Assembly (NCBI GenBank): GCA_031292915.1
Contig: JAUMSH010000023.1
Location: 62,001 to 126,000 of the forward strand
Source of the DNA: Collinsella sp.
Lineage (GTDB): Bacteria; Actinomycetota; Coriobacteriia; Coriobacteriales; Coriobacteriaceae
Length of the DNA: 64,000 nucleotides
Direction of reading: 5' to 3'
Positions 8,371 through 17,645 of this stretch are shown here, in pieces. How positions within the stretch are numbered: position 1 is the stretch's first letter; each line of letters begins with the position of its first letter. Both the position numbers and the translations under genes were made by a program. The notes beneath the pieces were generated by a model. The model had not been told where the DNA came from and did no database searches. It worked only from the letters and a program-made list of their open reading frames with translations.

Positions 8371-9390
8371 GTGGGTCATCGAGATTCATGTGATGATTTG
8401 CGTGAGGTTCGTTGGGGCATTTTGGGTGCCGGACACATTTCTCATCGATTTGCATCGTCGCTCAAGAAGGTCGACGGGGCACGGCTGGTGGCTGCGGCCG
8501 GCCGCACTCCTGCACATGTCGAGGAATTTTGCCGAGCGTTTTCGATCGATGCTGCGCATGGCCATGCCTCGGTCGACGATAACGGCAATGCGGCTTATGA
8601 CGCGCTGATTGCCGACCCCGATGTCGACGCAATCTACTTGGCTCTTCCGCATTGCATGCATACGCGTTGGGCCTGTCGCGCGCTGCGCGCCGGAAAGGCC
8701 GTGCTGTGCGAAAAGCCGGCCGTTTTGAGTGAGGAAGAGGCTCTCTCGATTGCCTCCACCTCTCGCGAGTGCGGCGTGCTGTTTATGGAGGCGATGAAGA
8801 ATCGGTTTTGCCCGATGCGCACTCGCGTGAAGGACTTGCTTGCGTCGGGTGAGCTTGGGCGTATTGTCTCGATTGAAAGCGTGCAAAAGCTCGATTACGG
8901 CGAGCCTCCTTCGGGCTATCTGCTTGATTCGTTGCAGGGCGGCTGTCTATATGACATGGGCTGCTATGCGGTCGGTTGGTTTGAGGATTTGCTCGCGGGC
9001 GCTTGCGAGGTTTCGTCCCGTGAAGTTCGCTGGCGTGACGTATCAGGCGGCCGCGTCGATTGGGCCGACGAGATCCGTATGAACGTCGGCGGTATACCCA
9101 TTCATATGGTGTGCGACGGCAAAGCAACATATGAAAGCCGCTTAACGATTGCCTGTGAGCGGGGCTCGTTGGAAATCGAGCGTCTCCATCGCCCCGAGCG
9201 CGCTCATGTGAAGTATTCCGACGGTCGAACGCTCGAAATAAATGCCCCGTTTGAGATCGATGATTTCTACGGCGAAATCCAGCATGCGACCCAGCTCATC
9301 CGGGCGGGGAAACTCGAGAGTCCCGTCATGCCCCTTGCCGCCACGCAGCGCTGCGCGCGCATTATCGATGCGATTCGCTTGAAACTTTAG
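8371..9390 (+). CDS. Gfo/Idh/MocA family oxidoreductase
   Basis: 339 aa from GTG 8371, chosen because AAGGGGG lies 5-6 nt upstream and the frame before it is the hairpin element. The Rossmann start is RWGILGAGHISHRFA, then D-A-I-Y-L-A-L-P-H-C-M-H, and the family signature C-E-K-P-A. The C-terminal alpha/beta domain includes Y-D-M-G-C-Y-A-V and H-A-T-Q-L-I. The likely activity is NAD(P)-dependent oxidation of a sugar or dihydrodiol; the substrate is not evident. The 63-bp hairpin precedes it and a second copy follows it, so it may form its own transcription unit. Confidence 0.9.
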   Translation: MGHRDSCDDLREVRWGILGAGHISHRFASSLKKVDGARLVAAAGRTPAHVEEFCRAFSIDAAHGHASVDDNGNAAYDALIADPDVDAIYLALPHCMHTRWACRALRAGKAVLCEKPAVLSEEEALSIASTSRECGVLFMEAMKNRFCPMRTRVKDLLASGELGRIVSIESVQKLDYGEPPSGYLLDSLQGGCLYDMGCYAVGWFEDLLAGACEVSSREVRWRDVSGGRVDWADEIRMNVGGIPIHMVCDGKATYESRLTIACERGSLEIERLHRPERAHVKYSDGRTLEINAPFEIDDFYGEIQHATQLIRAGKLESPVMPLAATQRCARIIDAIRLKL

Positions 9391-9459
9391 TGCGTGGGGG
9401 CATGGCGCCAGCGCCTGGAATGCCTTGGAGGCCTTTGCCCCTGATGCCCCTTTTATAAC

Positions 9460-9522
9460 TTGCGGTGGAATACGGTCTGTTTGCGCCAAAATAGGGCACC
9501 AATAGACCGTATTTCACCGCAA
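9460..9522. repeat. 63-bp hairpin element, copy 2
   Basis: The 19-nt arms (9460-9478 and 9504-9522) have the same outer stem as copy 1 and the same upstream CCCCTTTTATAAC. The inner pairs are CGGTC/GACCG in place of GTTCC/GGAAC. The loop is again GCGCCAAAATAGGG-like. It lies in the 5' region of the endonuclease IV gene. Confidence 0.8.
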
Positions 9523-9543
9523 CTGATGAGGAGGGAGCTGGAG

Positions 9544-10410
9544 ATGCTGACGATCGGGTGTCATCTTTCGACGACGAAGGGCTATCGGGCAATGGGGGAG
9601 ACGGCGTTGTCCATTGGCGCCAATACCTTTGCGTTCTTTACGCGCAACCCGCGCGGTGGCAAGGCAAAAGAACTTGACATGGATGACGTGGCGGCTCTGC
9701 GCGAGCTTATGGCGCAAAACGACTTTGGACCGCTGGTGGCGCATGCCCCGTATACCTACAACCCCTGTTCTGTCAAAGAGCGGGCGCGCGAGTTTGCCTT
9801 GGAGGCAATGGCCGAGGACTTGCAGCGTCTGGAAGCACTGCCCGGCAACTACTACAACTTCCACCCCGGTGCGCATGTGGGACAGGGGGCAGACGCCGGC
9901 ATTCAGATGATTGTCGACACCCTGTGCCAGGTGATGTTTGAGGGCCAGCAGACGACGGTGCTGCTCGAGACCATGGCCGGCAAGGGTACCGAGGTGGGCC
10001 GCAGCTTTGAGGAACTGGCGTGCATTATCGAGGGCGTTGCCGCCAAGTGCCCAGAGCTGTCCGATAAGCTGGGCGTTTGTTTGGATACCTGCCATGTGAG
10101 CGATGCCGGCTACGACATCATCCATGATCTGGACGGCGTACTCGACGAGTTCGACCGCGTGGTGGGTATCGATCGCTTGCATGCCGTACACATCAACGAT
10201 TCGAAGAACCCTTGTGGCGCCCATAAAGATCGTCACGAGTGCATCGGCAAGGGATACCTTGGCAGCGGGGAATTTGGTGGCGGTATGCAGGTTATGCAGA
10301 ATATTGTATCGAATGGCCATTTGCGTTCGCTGCCGTTTATTTTGGAGACTCCGAACGAACTTGCAGGTTATGCAGCTGAAATTAGACTATTAAGGTCATT
10401 GCAGCAGTAA
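9544..10410 (+). CDS. nfo: Deoxyribonuclease IV (endonuclease IV)
   Basis: 288-aa zinc AP endonuclease of the Nfo family that nicks 5' of abasic sites in base-excision repair. ATG 9544 follows a GAGGAGGGAG purine run. Family features: [13 protein letters not shown] at the start; [59 protein letters not shown]; and a late E-T-P-N. These give the His, Glu and Asp ligands of the three-zinc site. The length is normal (about 280 aa). It is preceded by the hairpin element and followed by the ABC transporter genes without a recognisable terminator. Confidence 0.96.
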   Translation: MLTIGCHLSTTKGYRAMGETALSIGANTFAFFTRNPRGGKAKELDMDDVAALRELMAQNDFGPLVAHAPYTYNPCSVKERAREFALEAMAEDLQRLEALPGNYYNFHPGAHVGQGADAGIQMIVDTLCQVMFEGQQTTVLLETMAGKGTEVGRSFEELACIIEGVAAKCPELSDKLGVCLDTCHVSDAGYDIIHDLDGVLDEFDRVVGIDRLHAVHINDSKNPCGAHKDRHECIGKGYLGSGEFGGGMQVMQNIVSNGHLRSLPFILETPNELAGYAAEIRLLRSLQQ

Positions 10411-10557
10411 TGACTGTCACAAAGTAGAGTATTCCATTCACGTTATGGGTTTGTTTCAATCAGTTTTCTCATTGCAGATTCGTAATTCCGGGTGCATAAT
10501 AGCCAACAGTTTTTGCAGACCTCTGAATCAAACGAGGTCACCGGAAGGAGACTCATT

Positions 10558-11418
10558 ATGAAGCTGAAGAAGCTTGGCGCATTTGCCGCCACGGGTGCTA
10601 TGGCGCTCGCCCTTGCTCTGACGGGCTGCGGTTCGTCCAACGCCACCTCTGGTTCTGATGCCGGTTCCAGCAGTTCTGACGACGCTAAGGTCGAGAAGGT
10701 CGACGGCTCCAAGGAGTACGCGCTCGTCAAGGACGGCACGCTGACCGTCGGCACCTCTGCCGAGTACGCGCCGTTTGAGTACAAGGATGACAACGGCGAT
10801 TATCAGGGCTTTGACCTTGAGCTCATCAAGGCTATCGGCGACAAGCTGGGCCTGGATGTCGAGTATGTCAACAATGACTTTGACACGCTGGTTCCGGGCG
10901 TCGCTTCGGGCGCCAAGTATGACGTTTCCATCGCGGCTATCACCGACACGCCCGAGCGTGAGAAGGAGGTCGCGTTCTCCGACTCCTACTACATGGATGA
11001 CCAGGCTATCGTGACCAAGGTCGATAACACCGACATCACTGCCGATAACTACAGCGAGAAGCTCAACAACGCCGACGCTACCATCATCGTCCAGTCTGGC
11101 TCGACCGCCGAGGCCTTTGCCCAGGAGAACTTCCCCAAGGCCAAGATCGTCCCCTACAAGGATGCCACCGAGTGCTTCAGCGCCCTGCAGTCCGATAAGG
11201 GTGACGCCGTGGTGACCAACCGCTCCGTCGCCAGCCAGCTGACCGCCGAGCAGTTCAATACCTGCCAGACCATCAAGCAGATCAGCACCGGCGAGGAGTA
11301 CGCCATTGCCATCAACCAGGGCAACACCAAGCTCAGGGACGACATCAACCAGGCCATCAAGGACCTGACCGATGACGGTACCGTTGACGCCCTCATGGCT
11401 AAGTACAACATCAAGTAA
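10558..11418 (+). CDS. Amino-acid ABC transporter substrate-binding lipoprotein
   Basis: 286 aa starting ATG 10558 with GGAAGGAG upstream. The lipoprotein signal peptide ends in the lipobox L-T-G-C (Cys about 22), followed by a Ser/Asp-rich linker and then a family-3 solute-binding domain: T-V-G-T-S-A-E-Y-A-P-F-E-Y, F-D-L-E-L-I-K-A-I, S-I-A-A-I-T-D-T-P-E-R and A-I-N-Q-G-N. Family members bind polar or basic amino acids and hand them to the permease. It is the first gene of a three-gene importer. A terminator at 11441, before the permease gene, would let the binding protein be made in excess. Confidence 0.94.
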   Translation: MKLKKLGAFAATGAMALALALTGCGSSNATSGSDAGSSSSDDAKVEKVDGSKEYALVKDGTLTVGTSAEYAPFEYKDDNGDYQGFDLELIKAIGDKLGLDVEYVNNDFDTLVPGVASGAKYDVSIAAITDTPEREKEVAFSDSYYMDDQAIVTKVDNTDITADNYSEKLNNADATIIVQSGSTAEAFAQENFPKAKIVPYKDATECFSALQSDKGDAVVTNRSVASQLTAEQFNTCQTIKQISTGEEYAIAINQGNTKLRDDINQAIKDLTDDGTVDALMAKYNIK

Positions 11419-11440
11419 AATAACTACTCGATTGCACGCG

Positions 11441-11475
11441 GGCCCTTTCCGTTTTGGCGGAGAGGGCCTTTGCGT
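11441..11475 (+). terminator. Terminator between binding-protein and permease genes
   Basis: GGCCCTTTCCG pairs with CGGAGAGGGCC around TTTTGG, followed by TTTGCGTTTCTT. Its position inside the transporter operon suggests partial termination, a common way to favour the binding protein. Confidence 0.8.
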
Positions 11476-11534
11476 TTCTTGAATGGGCGTCATCCCGCCC
11501 CGTTATGTCGGCAACTTAAACGTTAGGAGCCACC

Positions 11535-12896
11535 TTGTCTCGATTGAACCAAGGAGCTATGGGCCAGAGCTATCCACTGCCCTCGATGCTCCAAAAGCTA
11601 GCCTGCGCTTTGGCTGTGGCACTCGCCCTGGTGTGCGCGGGGGCCTGCGTGCCCACGACCGCCCAGGCGCTTGAGACCGCAAAGATCACCGCCCGACCCA
11701 ATACCGGTTCGGGTAGCGACGTGGTCGGTGGCACCGAGACCCGCATCACCTGGGAGGTCCAGGCCGATGCCGACGAGGAGCTGGGCGGCCTTTCACTGAC
11801 GTTTGCCGACGGCACGACCTTTGGCGCCGATGATACGCGCCTGACGATGCTCTCGGGCGATGACCTTATGGACCGTACGCCCATGAAGCCCACGTGCAAG
11901 GTCGATGGTCAGACGCTCAAGATTGATTTTGGCGAGACGGCGCCTGCCGGCGGCTATTTCCGCGTCGAGGTCTACGGCGTGACCTTCCCCGTCGAGGGCG
12001 GCGATGAGGCCTTTAGCGGCACCTATACGCTCGCTGACGGGTCGACCAAGAAGATCTCCAAGATTCCGTCGGTGGAGATCAAGGGCGTGACGGCCTTCGA
12101 TAACTTCCTGACCGACCTTAAGGAGCAGCCGTGGGTCGAGGCGTGGAACTCCAATATGTTCCTGCGCCTGTTCCTGAACCCGGTCATTTTGGTCCAGAGC
12201 CTGCCGATCGTCTTCAAGGGCTTCCTCATGTCGCTTTCGATCGTGCTTGTGGCGTTTCCGCTGGCAATTCCCTTCGGTTTTGCCCTGTCGCTCATGCGCA
12301 TCTCTAAGTCGCGCATCCTGCGTTGCTTTGCCGGCATCTATGTGAATATCATTCGCGGTACGCCGGCTTTCCTGCAGATCTATATCGCGTTCTTCGGTCT
12401 GCCGTTGGCCGGAGTCAAGGTTGATGACTACGTGCTCGGCGTCATCGTCATGGCCATGAATTCGTCTGCCTATCTGTGTGAGATCTTCCGCGCCGGTATT
12501 CAATCGATCCCCAAGGGCCAAAACGAGGCTGCTCGCTCTCTGGGCATGAATGCCTTCCAGACGCTGCTCTACGTTATGATTCCGCAGACGTTCCGCAATG
12601 TTTTGCCTACGCTGACCAGCGAGTTTATCTTGCTTTACAAGGATACGTCGCTGCTTGCCGCCGTGGGTGTGGTCGAGATCGTCATGAACGCCCGTACCAT
12701 CGTGGCCACGACGGGCTCCATTACACCGTACGTGGTTGCCGCCCTGTTCTATCTGGTCATCACCCTGCCGCTCGCTCGCTTGGTGAGCGGTCTTGAGGCG
12801 AGGCTTTTGGGCACGACCGAGACCAAGAAGAAGCGTCCCGCCAAGAGCGCCGGACAGGTTGTCGCGACGCCCGCCGATCACATCGCCGGTCTGTAA
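11535..12896 (+). CDS. Amino-acid ABC transporter permease with extra N-terminal ectodomain
   Basis: 453 aa from TTG 11535 (AGGAG 6 nt upstream); ATG 11559 is the alternative but has an SD only 2 nt away. A signal-peptide-like hydrophobic segment ends near A-Q-A-L-E. It is followed by about 140 residues of predicted extracytoplasmic beta-rich sequence, then a HisM/GlnP-type permease (residues about 205-430) with the EAA loop [12 protein letters not shown]. Normal permeases of this class have about 220 aa, so this one has an additional secreted domain. It lies 12 nt before the ATPase gene. Confidence 0.88.
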   Translation: MSRLNQGAMGQSYPLPSMLQKLACALAVALALVCAGACVPTTAQALETAKITARPNTGSGSDVVGGTETRITWEVQADADEELGGLSLTFADGTTFGADDTRLTMLSGDDLMDRTPMKPTCKVDGQTLKIDFGETAPAGGYFRVEVYGVTFPVEGGDEAFSGTYTLADGSTKKISKIPSVEIKGVTAFDNFLTDLKEQPWVEAWNSNMFLRLFLNPVILVQSLPIVFKGFLMSLSIVLVAFPLAIPFGFALSLMRISKSRILRCFAGIYVNIIRGTPAFLQIYIAFFGLPLAGVKVDDYVLGVIVMAMNSSAYLCEIFRAGIQSIPKGQNEAARSLGMNAFQTLLYVMIPQTFRNVLPTLTSEFILLYKDTSLLAAVGVVEIVMNARTIVATTGSITPYVVAALFYLVITLPLARLVSGLEARLLGTTETKKKRPAKSAGQVVATPADHIAGL

Positions 12897-12908
12897 GGAG
12901 GTCCTATC

Positions 12909-13661
<753 letters not shown>

Positions 13662-13683
13662 CCGGTTGATGTAACTGCCGTTA

Positions 13684-13728
13684 CAAAAGAGCGGGGGCTG
13701 GACTTGAATCCAGCCCCCGCTCTTTTGT
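13684..13728. terminator. Bidirectional terminator between convergent units
   Basis: ACAAAAGAGCGGGGGCTGG pairs perfectly with its complement across an 8-nt loop, giving poly-T tails on both strands. It ends the ABC operon (plus) and the flavodoxin unit (minus). Confidence 0.95.
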
Positions 13729-13778
13729 AGGGATGGGGATGCGCTTTGATGCAGGCTCTTTTGGAGGTCCTGGGCTCG

Positions 13779-14198
13779 TTACGCGAGCTCGGCTCCGAGG
13801 GCCTTGCAAGCGGTCTCGCTCTCGTCGTCGGGCGCGTCGTAGCAGATGGTGGAGTCCACGACGTTGACGCCAGCCTCGTCGGCGTCGGCCTTCCAGTTGT
13901 CCATCCACTCGCCCTCGGCCCACGAATAGGAGCCAAAGAGGACGACCTTCTTGTCGCCGAGAGTCTCCTTGACCTCGTCCCACATCGGCTGGAACTCATC
14001 GTACTCGAGTTCCTCAGAACCCATGGCGGGGCAGCCGAAGGCAATGGCGTCATAGTTGGCGGCCTTGTCTGCGGAGAAGTCGGCGCAGGAGATGACCTCT
14101 GCCTCGGCGCCGGCACCGGTTGCACCCTCGGCAACGAAGTTTGCCATGGCCTCGGTGTTGCCTGTACCGCTCCAGTAGACGACGGCGATCTTGCTCAT
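13779..14198 (-). CDS. Flavodoxin
   Basis: 139 aa, from ATG 14198 with GAAAGGA 6 nt upstream; the frame is open further upstream but belongs to the overlapping DUF3793 region. It has the FMN phosphate loop Y-W-S-G-T-G-N-T-E (residues about 8-16), the acidic surface typical of flavodoxins, and G-S-Y-S-W-A-E-G-E-W for the isoalloxazine site. It is a short-chain flavodoxin, a soluble one-electron carrier replacing ferredoxin. The DUF3793 gene lies just upstream on the same strand, an association I recall as common in anaerobic Firmicutes and Coriobacteriia. Confidence 0.94.
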   Translation of the reverse strand: MSKIAVVYWSGTGNTEAMANFVAEGATGAGAEAEVISCADFSADKAANYDAIAFGCPAMGSEELEYDEFQPMWDEVKETLGDKKVVLFGSYSWAEGEWMDNWKADADEAGVNVVDSTICYDAPDDESETACKALGAELA

Positions 14199-14244
14199 AT
14201 GTTTTCCTTTCGGTTGTGCGGCGTGCGGCCGCGTCTTGTATGCT

Positions 14245-14949
14245 CTATCGGGTTGCCTGGACAAGTTGTTCCAGGGTGCAGCCCTGTTGATAGATGTAGG
14301 TAAGGTATTGCGTGCATGCGCGATAGGAATCGAAGGTCGTGAGCGCCTGCTCAACGTTTGTGTATACCTTCCATGCGCCAAAGACCTTATAGTTTTCGCC
14401 GTGCTGGACGATAAACTGATGGACATCTTCGTAGGGATAGCCCAAAAAATAGCCAATTTCGTGGGGGAACTCGCATATGCACCCCGTATCGCAGTGCCTA
14501 TTTCGCGCGAGTGCGCAGACGCTGCCGTCATAGGCGCTTTCTGCGGCATTGCTGCTTGCCAGCGTGATGCGCGCGGCGAGATGCACCAGGGATGCGGGCA
14601 GGTTGTGGACATCGTAACCTTCGGCGGCTAGCGCCGTCGTGGCACGGGGGTCGGAGAGGTATCGCATGAGGTCCGCAGGGCGATACACATAGATGAGCGC
14701 TCCGCAGGGGCGCCAGACCAAAACGCTCATATGGATTCCGAGTGGCTGGAGCTCGCGGTTGCATTGGGCTATGACGGCGAGCAGGCGAGAGCGTCGCTCT
14801 TCGATATGGGCGGCGCCGGGTTTTCCGTTTTGGTTGGCGTAGACGCCGGGATAGGTAAAGAGCGAAGCCGGCTTGATACCTGCGAGCGTAGGGGAGCAGT
14901 TGCGCACGACAGCCGTTTGGTATGTTGGGATGTCAATGGTTCGAGTCAC
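14245..14949 (-). CDS. DUF3793 family protein
   Basis: 234 aa from GTG 14949 (AAAGGAG 4-5 nt upstream). The C-terminal half carries the family hallmark C-E-F-P-H-E-I-G-Y-F-L-G-Y-P and E-D-V-H-Q-F-I, then W-K-V-Y and a Y-x-x-C motif. The N-terminal half has S-P-T-L-A-G-I-K-P-A-S-L-F, also typical. The function of DUF3793 is unknown; genes for it often sit beside flavodoxin, as here (46 bp apart, same strand), which suggests a redox or metal-related role by inference. Several conserved Cys and His residues are present. Confidence 0.85.
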   Translation of the reverse strand: MTRTIDIPTYQTAVVRNCSPTLAGIKPASLFTYPGVYANQNGKPGAAHIEERRSRLLAVIAQCNRELQPLGIHMSVLVWRPCGALIYVYRPADLMRYLSDPRATTALAAEGYDVHNLPASLVHLAARITLASSNAAESAYDGSVCALARNRHCDTGCICEFPHEIGYFLGYPYEDVHQFIVQHGENYKVFGAWKVYTNVEQALTTFDSYRACTQYLTYIYQQGCTLEQLVQATR

Positions 14950-15078
14950 GATGCTCCTTTCGGGTCCTCAGTTGTTAGCCTAGGAAAACTTATACACGAA
15001 AGTAAGCCATGGTCAGCAAAAAAGTTTGAAGAGGGAAACTAATTGACCGAACGGACACGATTTTGGGTTAAGATGGGG

Positions 15079-15095
15079 ACACCCCATGGGGGTAT
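15079..15095. promoter_or_regulatory. Candidate CsoR-type operator
   Basis: ACACCCCATGGGGGTAT, centred on the palindrome CCCCATGGGG, resembles the C-run/G-run operators of copper-sensing CsoR repressors. It lies about 30 bp before the metal-binding gene at 15125. No csoR gene is in this window. Confidence 0.4.
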
Positions 15096-15124
15096 CTAGA
15101 TAGTGCTACTTGAAAGGGGAACGC

Positions 15125-15508
15125 ATGAGCGACTTGCTCAACCCTGCGAATCTCATCGTGTTGGCCGTCATTGCCGTCGGCATGTTTTTTGGACTGCGTC
15201 GCATTGTCGCTTCGACACACGGAAAGAGCTGCTGCAGCGATGGCACGAGCGGTAAGAAGGCCAAGAAGGTAGTGGTTGCGGATACCGATCCGTCCCACTA
15301 CCCCTATAGCGATGAGCTGCTCATCGGCGGCATGAGCTGTGACGGCTGCGCTCAGAACGTAGCCAATGCCCTCAATGCACTGGATGGCGTGTGGGCAACG
15401 GTGACGTATGCGGACCACACGGCACGCGTGCGCTCTAAGCAGCCGGTTGATCGCGGTGTCCTCGAGACGGCCGTGAAAGACGCGGGCTACTACGTCATGA
15501 CGCTGTAA
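15125..15508 (+). CDS. Membrane-anchored heavy-metal-associated (HMA) domain protein
   Basis: 127 aa from ATG 15125 with AAAGGGGA upstream. Residues about 8-26 form one transmembrane helix. A basic linker with C-C-S-D follows, then an HMA fold with the copper-binding motif G-M-S-C-D-G-C-A (residues about 75-82) and V-K-D-A-G-Y-Y near the end. HMA domains bind Cu(I) or similar soft metals and pass them on. The CsoR-like operator just upstream fits a copper role. No P-type ATPase is adjacent, so this could be a stand-alone chaperone or buffer. Confidence 0.85.
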   Translation: MSDLLNPANLIVLAVIAVGMFFGLRRIVASTHGKSCCSDGTSGKKAKKVVVADTDPSHYPYSDELLIGGMSCDGCAQNVANALNALDGVWATVTYADHTARVRSKQPVDRGVLETAVKDAGYYVMTL

Positions 15509-15534
15509 GTGTCGCTCTGGATGTGCTTCCTTGG

Positions 15535-15960
15535 CTAGGCTCGTCCGCGCAGTTCGATGTCTTGGATGTCGTCGAAGTCGATGGCGATGTCTCGGAGCTT
15601 GAGGAGCCTGAAGGCAGGGAGTACCTCGTCAAGGATGCCGGTGCGGGAGCGATAACCGTACGTATCGTAATAGGTGACGCGGACCAGGTCGCCACGTTTG
15701 AGACCCTCGAGCTTTTTAGAAAGCACGAGGGCTTTTTCTTCCGTGAGCTCACGTTTTGGCTCGACGGTGATTTCCTGCTTGCGCACGAGTTCGTAGTATC
15801 CCGTGAGGGCGGCGAAGGGCATAAACTGTGCGGCGCGGTTGGCGCGCACGGCACCGTTGGCTGTGAGGTTGGGGTCGGCGGCGCGGCGTCTGCCCTCGGG
15901 GTCCGCCAGGCGCTCGAAGGCGGTCGGCGGCCGCATGGGCTGCTGCTTGGGTTTAGGCAC
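15535..15960 (-). CDS. YolD-like family protein
   Basis: 141 aa from GTG 15960, whose RBS GGAGGA lies inside the polymerase reading frame. The last 8 nt of the polymerase gene (GTGCCTAA) overlap this start, which implies translational coupling. It contains R-A-A-Q-F-M-P-F-A-A-L-T-G-Y-Y and later G-D-L-V-R-V-T-Y-Y-D, characteristic of YolD-like proteins that accompany Y-family polymerases in Gram-positive genomes and mobile elements. The biochemical role is not established; a partner or regulator of the polymerase is inferred. Confidence 0.85.
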   Translation of the reverse strand: MPKPKQQPMRPPTAFERLADPEGRRRAADPNLTANGAVRANRAAQFMPFAALTGYYELVRKQEITVEPKRELTEEKALVLSKKLEGLKRGDLVRVTYYDTYGYRSRTGILDEVLPAFRLLKLRDIAIDFDDIQDIELRGRA

Positions 15961-17458
15961 GATGTCCTCCTACCTGATCGTTGCGTTCGCGTGCGGTGGC
16001 GCCAGCGGTAAAGCTTAATCCCTTGACCAGAGCGTTTTTGCCGTACTTGCCTTTCACGGCCAGGACGGCGCGCGCCAGGTCGCGCTCGCGCTCATCGGCC
16101 TCGACGTCGCTAAATAGATCGATGGTGGCAAATTCCTCGGGCATGAGGTTGCCAAAGCCCAGGTTGATGCGCTTGACCGGTCGTTTAGGGTCGACGGTTT
16201 GCGCCCAGAGATCATCGAAATAGCCCATGATCTTCTTAAACGAATTGGTGCGCTCGGGTAGCTTTCGCGAGGCGTTGGAGTGCGCAAAGAGTGCGGCATA
16301 GCCACCGCGCGGTTTGCCGCCATGCTCTCCCACAAAGATGCCATCGATTGCCTGCGCTTCGCGCACCAGGCGACGCCTTTCGTCATCGCGCTGGACGGGC
16401 TTGGGAGCACGGGGCGCGAGCCCGGGGCCGGCGGTTGCGGTGGGTTCGATGCTCGACGTGCTCGAGCGCAGGTGCCCGCATCCGTCCACATATTGCGCTG
16501 TGCCGCTGGCGTCGAGGCGGCGTATGTCGGCACGCTCGCTCGCATAACCCACAAAGAGCGAGATGCTGTCGCAGACCACGTGCTTATCGACTAAGTCCAA
16601 CACGGCGTTGTCGACCATCTCGCGTAAGACGGTGTAGGCTTGCTCGTAGGCATAGCCCTTCGAGAGCACCTGTCCTGTGGTGGTTGAGGTTGCCTGCGGG
16701 CGATAGGCTTGGATATCGGCGATGGTCGTTGGCTCGCGCCCGAAGGCGTGGTCGATGAGATATTCGGCATTGACGCCGAGTTCGTCGTAAAGCAGGTTTT
16801 CGTCGAGCGCCGCGACGCCCATCAGATCGTAGACGCCGTATTTTTCGAGTCGTGCCGCCACGCCGGGGCCGATGCCCCAGATGTCGGTGATGGGGCGATG
16901 GGGCCAGATCTCCTTGCGAAAGGTCTCGTCGTCGAGTTTGCCGATGCGACTGAGCACGTGCTTGGCGGTGATATCGAGCGCAACCTTGGCCTGGAATAGG
17001 TTGGGGCCGATGCCGACCGTCGCCGTGATGCCGGTGCGCGCCAGGACCTCGTCGCGCAACATGCAGGCGAACCCTTCCGCATCGGTGTGATAGAGGTCCA
17101 GATAGGGCGTCACGTCGATAAAGCACTCGTCAATTGAGTAGACGTGAACGTCTTGCGGACTCACGTATTCCAGATAGATACCGTAGATTTGCGCCGACAC
17201 CTCCATGTAGTGCTGCATGCGCGGTACGGCCTTGATGTAGTCGATGCCGTCGGGAATCTCGAACAGACGGCAGCGGTTGTGTATCCCGAGGTCCTTCATG
17301 GCTTGTGTGATGGCGAGGCAGATGGTTGTGCGCCCGCGCGATTCGTCGGCAACGACCAGGTTGGTGGTGAGCGGGTTGAGCCCGCGGTCGACGCACTCGA
17401 CGCTGGCATAAAACGTCTTGAGGTCGATGCAGATATAGGTGTGCTGCTCGTGCGCCAT
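15953..17458 (-). CDS. Y-family DNA polymerase (UmuC/ImpB/UvrX-like)
   Basis: 501 aa from ATG 17458 (GGAGG 7-8 nt upstream; ATG 17479 lacks an RBS). Residues about 8-20 hold the first catalytic Asp in C-I-D-L-K-T-F-Y-A-S-V-E. The second acidic pair is in Y-S-I-D-E-C-F-I-D-V. The helix-hairpin-helix is in D-I-W-G-I-G-P-G-V-A. The little-finger domain and a long C-terminal extension follow. These enzymes perform translesion synthesis. Two SOS-like boxes lie directly upstream, and YolD overlaps its 3' end, so this is a DNA-damage-induced pair. Confidence 0.93.
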   Translation of the reverse strand: MAHEQHTYICIDLKTFYASVECVDRGLNPLTTNLVVADESRGRTTICLAITQAMKDLGIHNRCRLFEIPDGIDYIKAVPRMQHYMEVSAQIYGIYLEYVSPQDVHVYSIDECFIDVTPYLDLYHTDAEGFACMLRDEVLARTGITATVGIGPNLFQAKVALDITAKHVLSRIGKLDDETFRKEIWPHRPITDIWGIGPGVAARLEKYGVYDLMGVAALDENLLYDELGVNAEYLIDHAFGREPTTIADIQAYRPQATSTTTGQVLSKGYAYEQAYTVLREMVDNAVLDLVDKHVVCDSISLFVGYASERADIRRLDASGTAQYVDGCGHLRSSTSSIEPTATAGPGLAPRAPKPVQRDDERRRLVREAQAIDGIFVGEHGGKPRGGYAALFAHSNASRKLPERTNSFKKIMGYFDDLWAQTVDPKRPVKRINLGFGNLMPEEFATIDLFSDVEADERERDLARAVLAVKGKYGKNALVKGLSFTAGATARERNDQVGGHRA

Positions 17459-17472
17459 CCGTGTCCCTCCAT

Positions 17473-17503
17473 CAAACACATGTTCTTATCGAATATCTGT
17501 TCG
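17473..17503 (-). promoter_or_regulatory. Two adjacent SOS (LexA) boxes
   Basis: CAAACACATGTTCT (17473-17486) and CGAATATCTGTTCG (17490-17503) each match the Gram-positive LexA consensus CGAACRNRYGTTYG with one or two mismatches. They lie 15-45 bp upstream of the polymerase start, where they would overlap its promoter. Confidence 0.75.
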
Positions 17504-17529
17504 ATAATACCCGCTCGTCCGGACATCGT

Positions 17530-17559
17530 CAAAACCTGTCAAAAAGGGACTGGTTTGTT
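17530..17559. repeat. Half copy of the intergenic palindromic repeat
   Basis: AAAAAGGGACTGGTTTGTTT plus TGGTAGGT closely matches one arm of the full inverted repeat at 18232-18293 (about 24 of 28 positions by eye). The partner arm is missing here. It lies between the polymerase promoter and the gene at 17646. Confidence 0.55.
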
Positions 17560-17645
17560 TTGGTAGGTATGGTCGTGCGGTTGGATCGGGTTTTTAACGC
17601 AGCTCTAAAGAGTGCGAAACAGCTCGGAAAACCTTGCTTCGTAGC

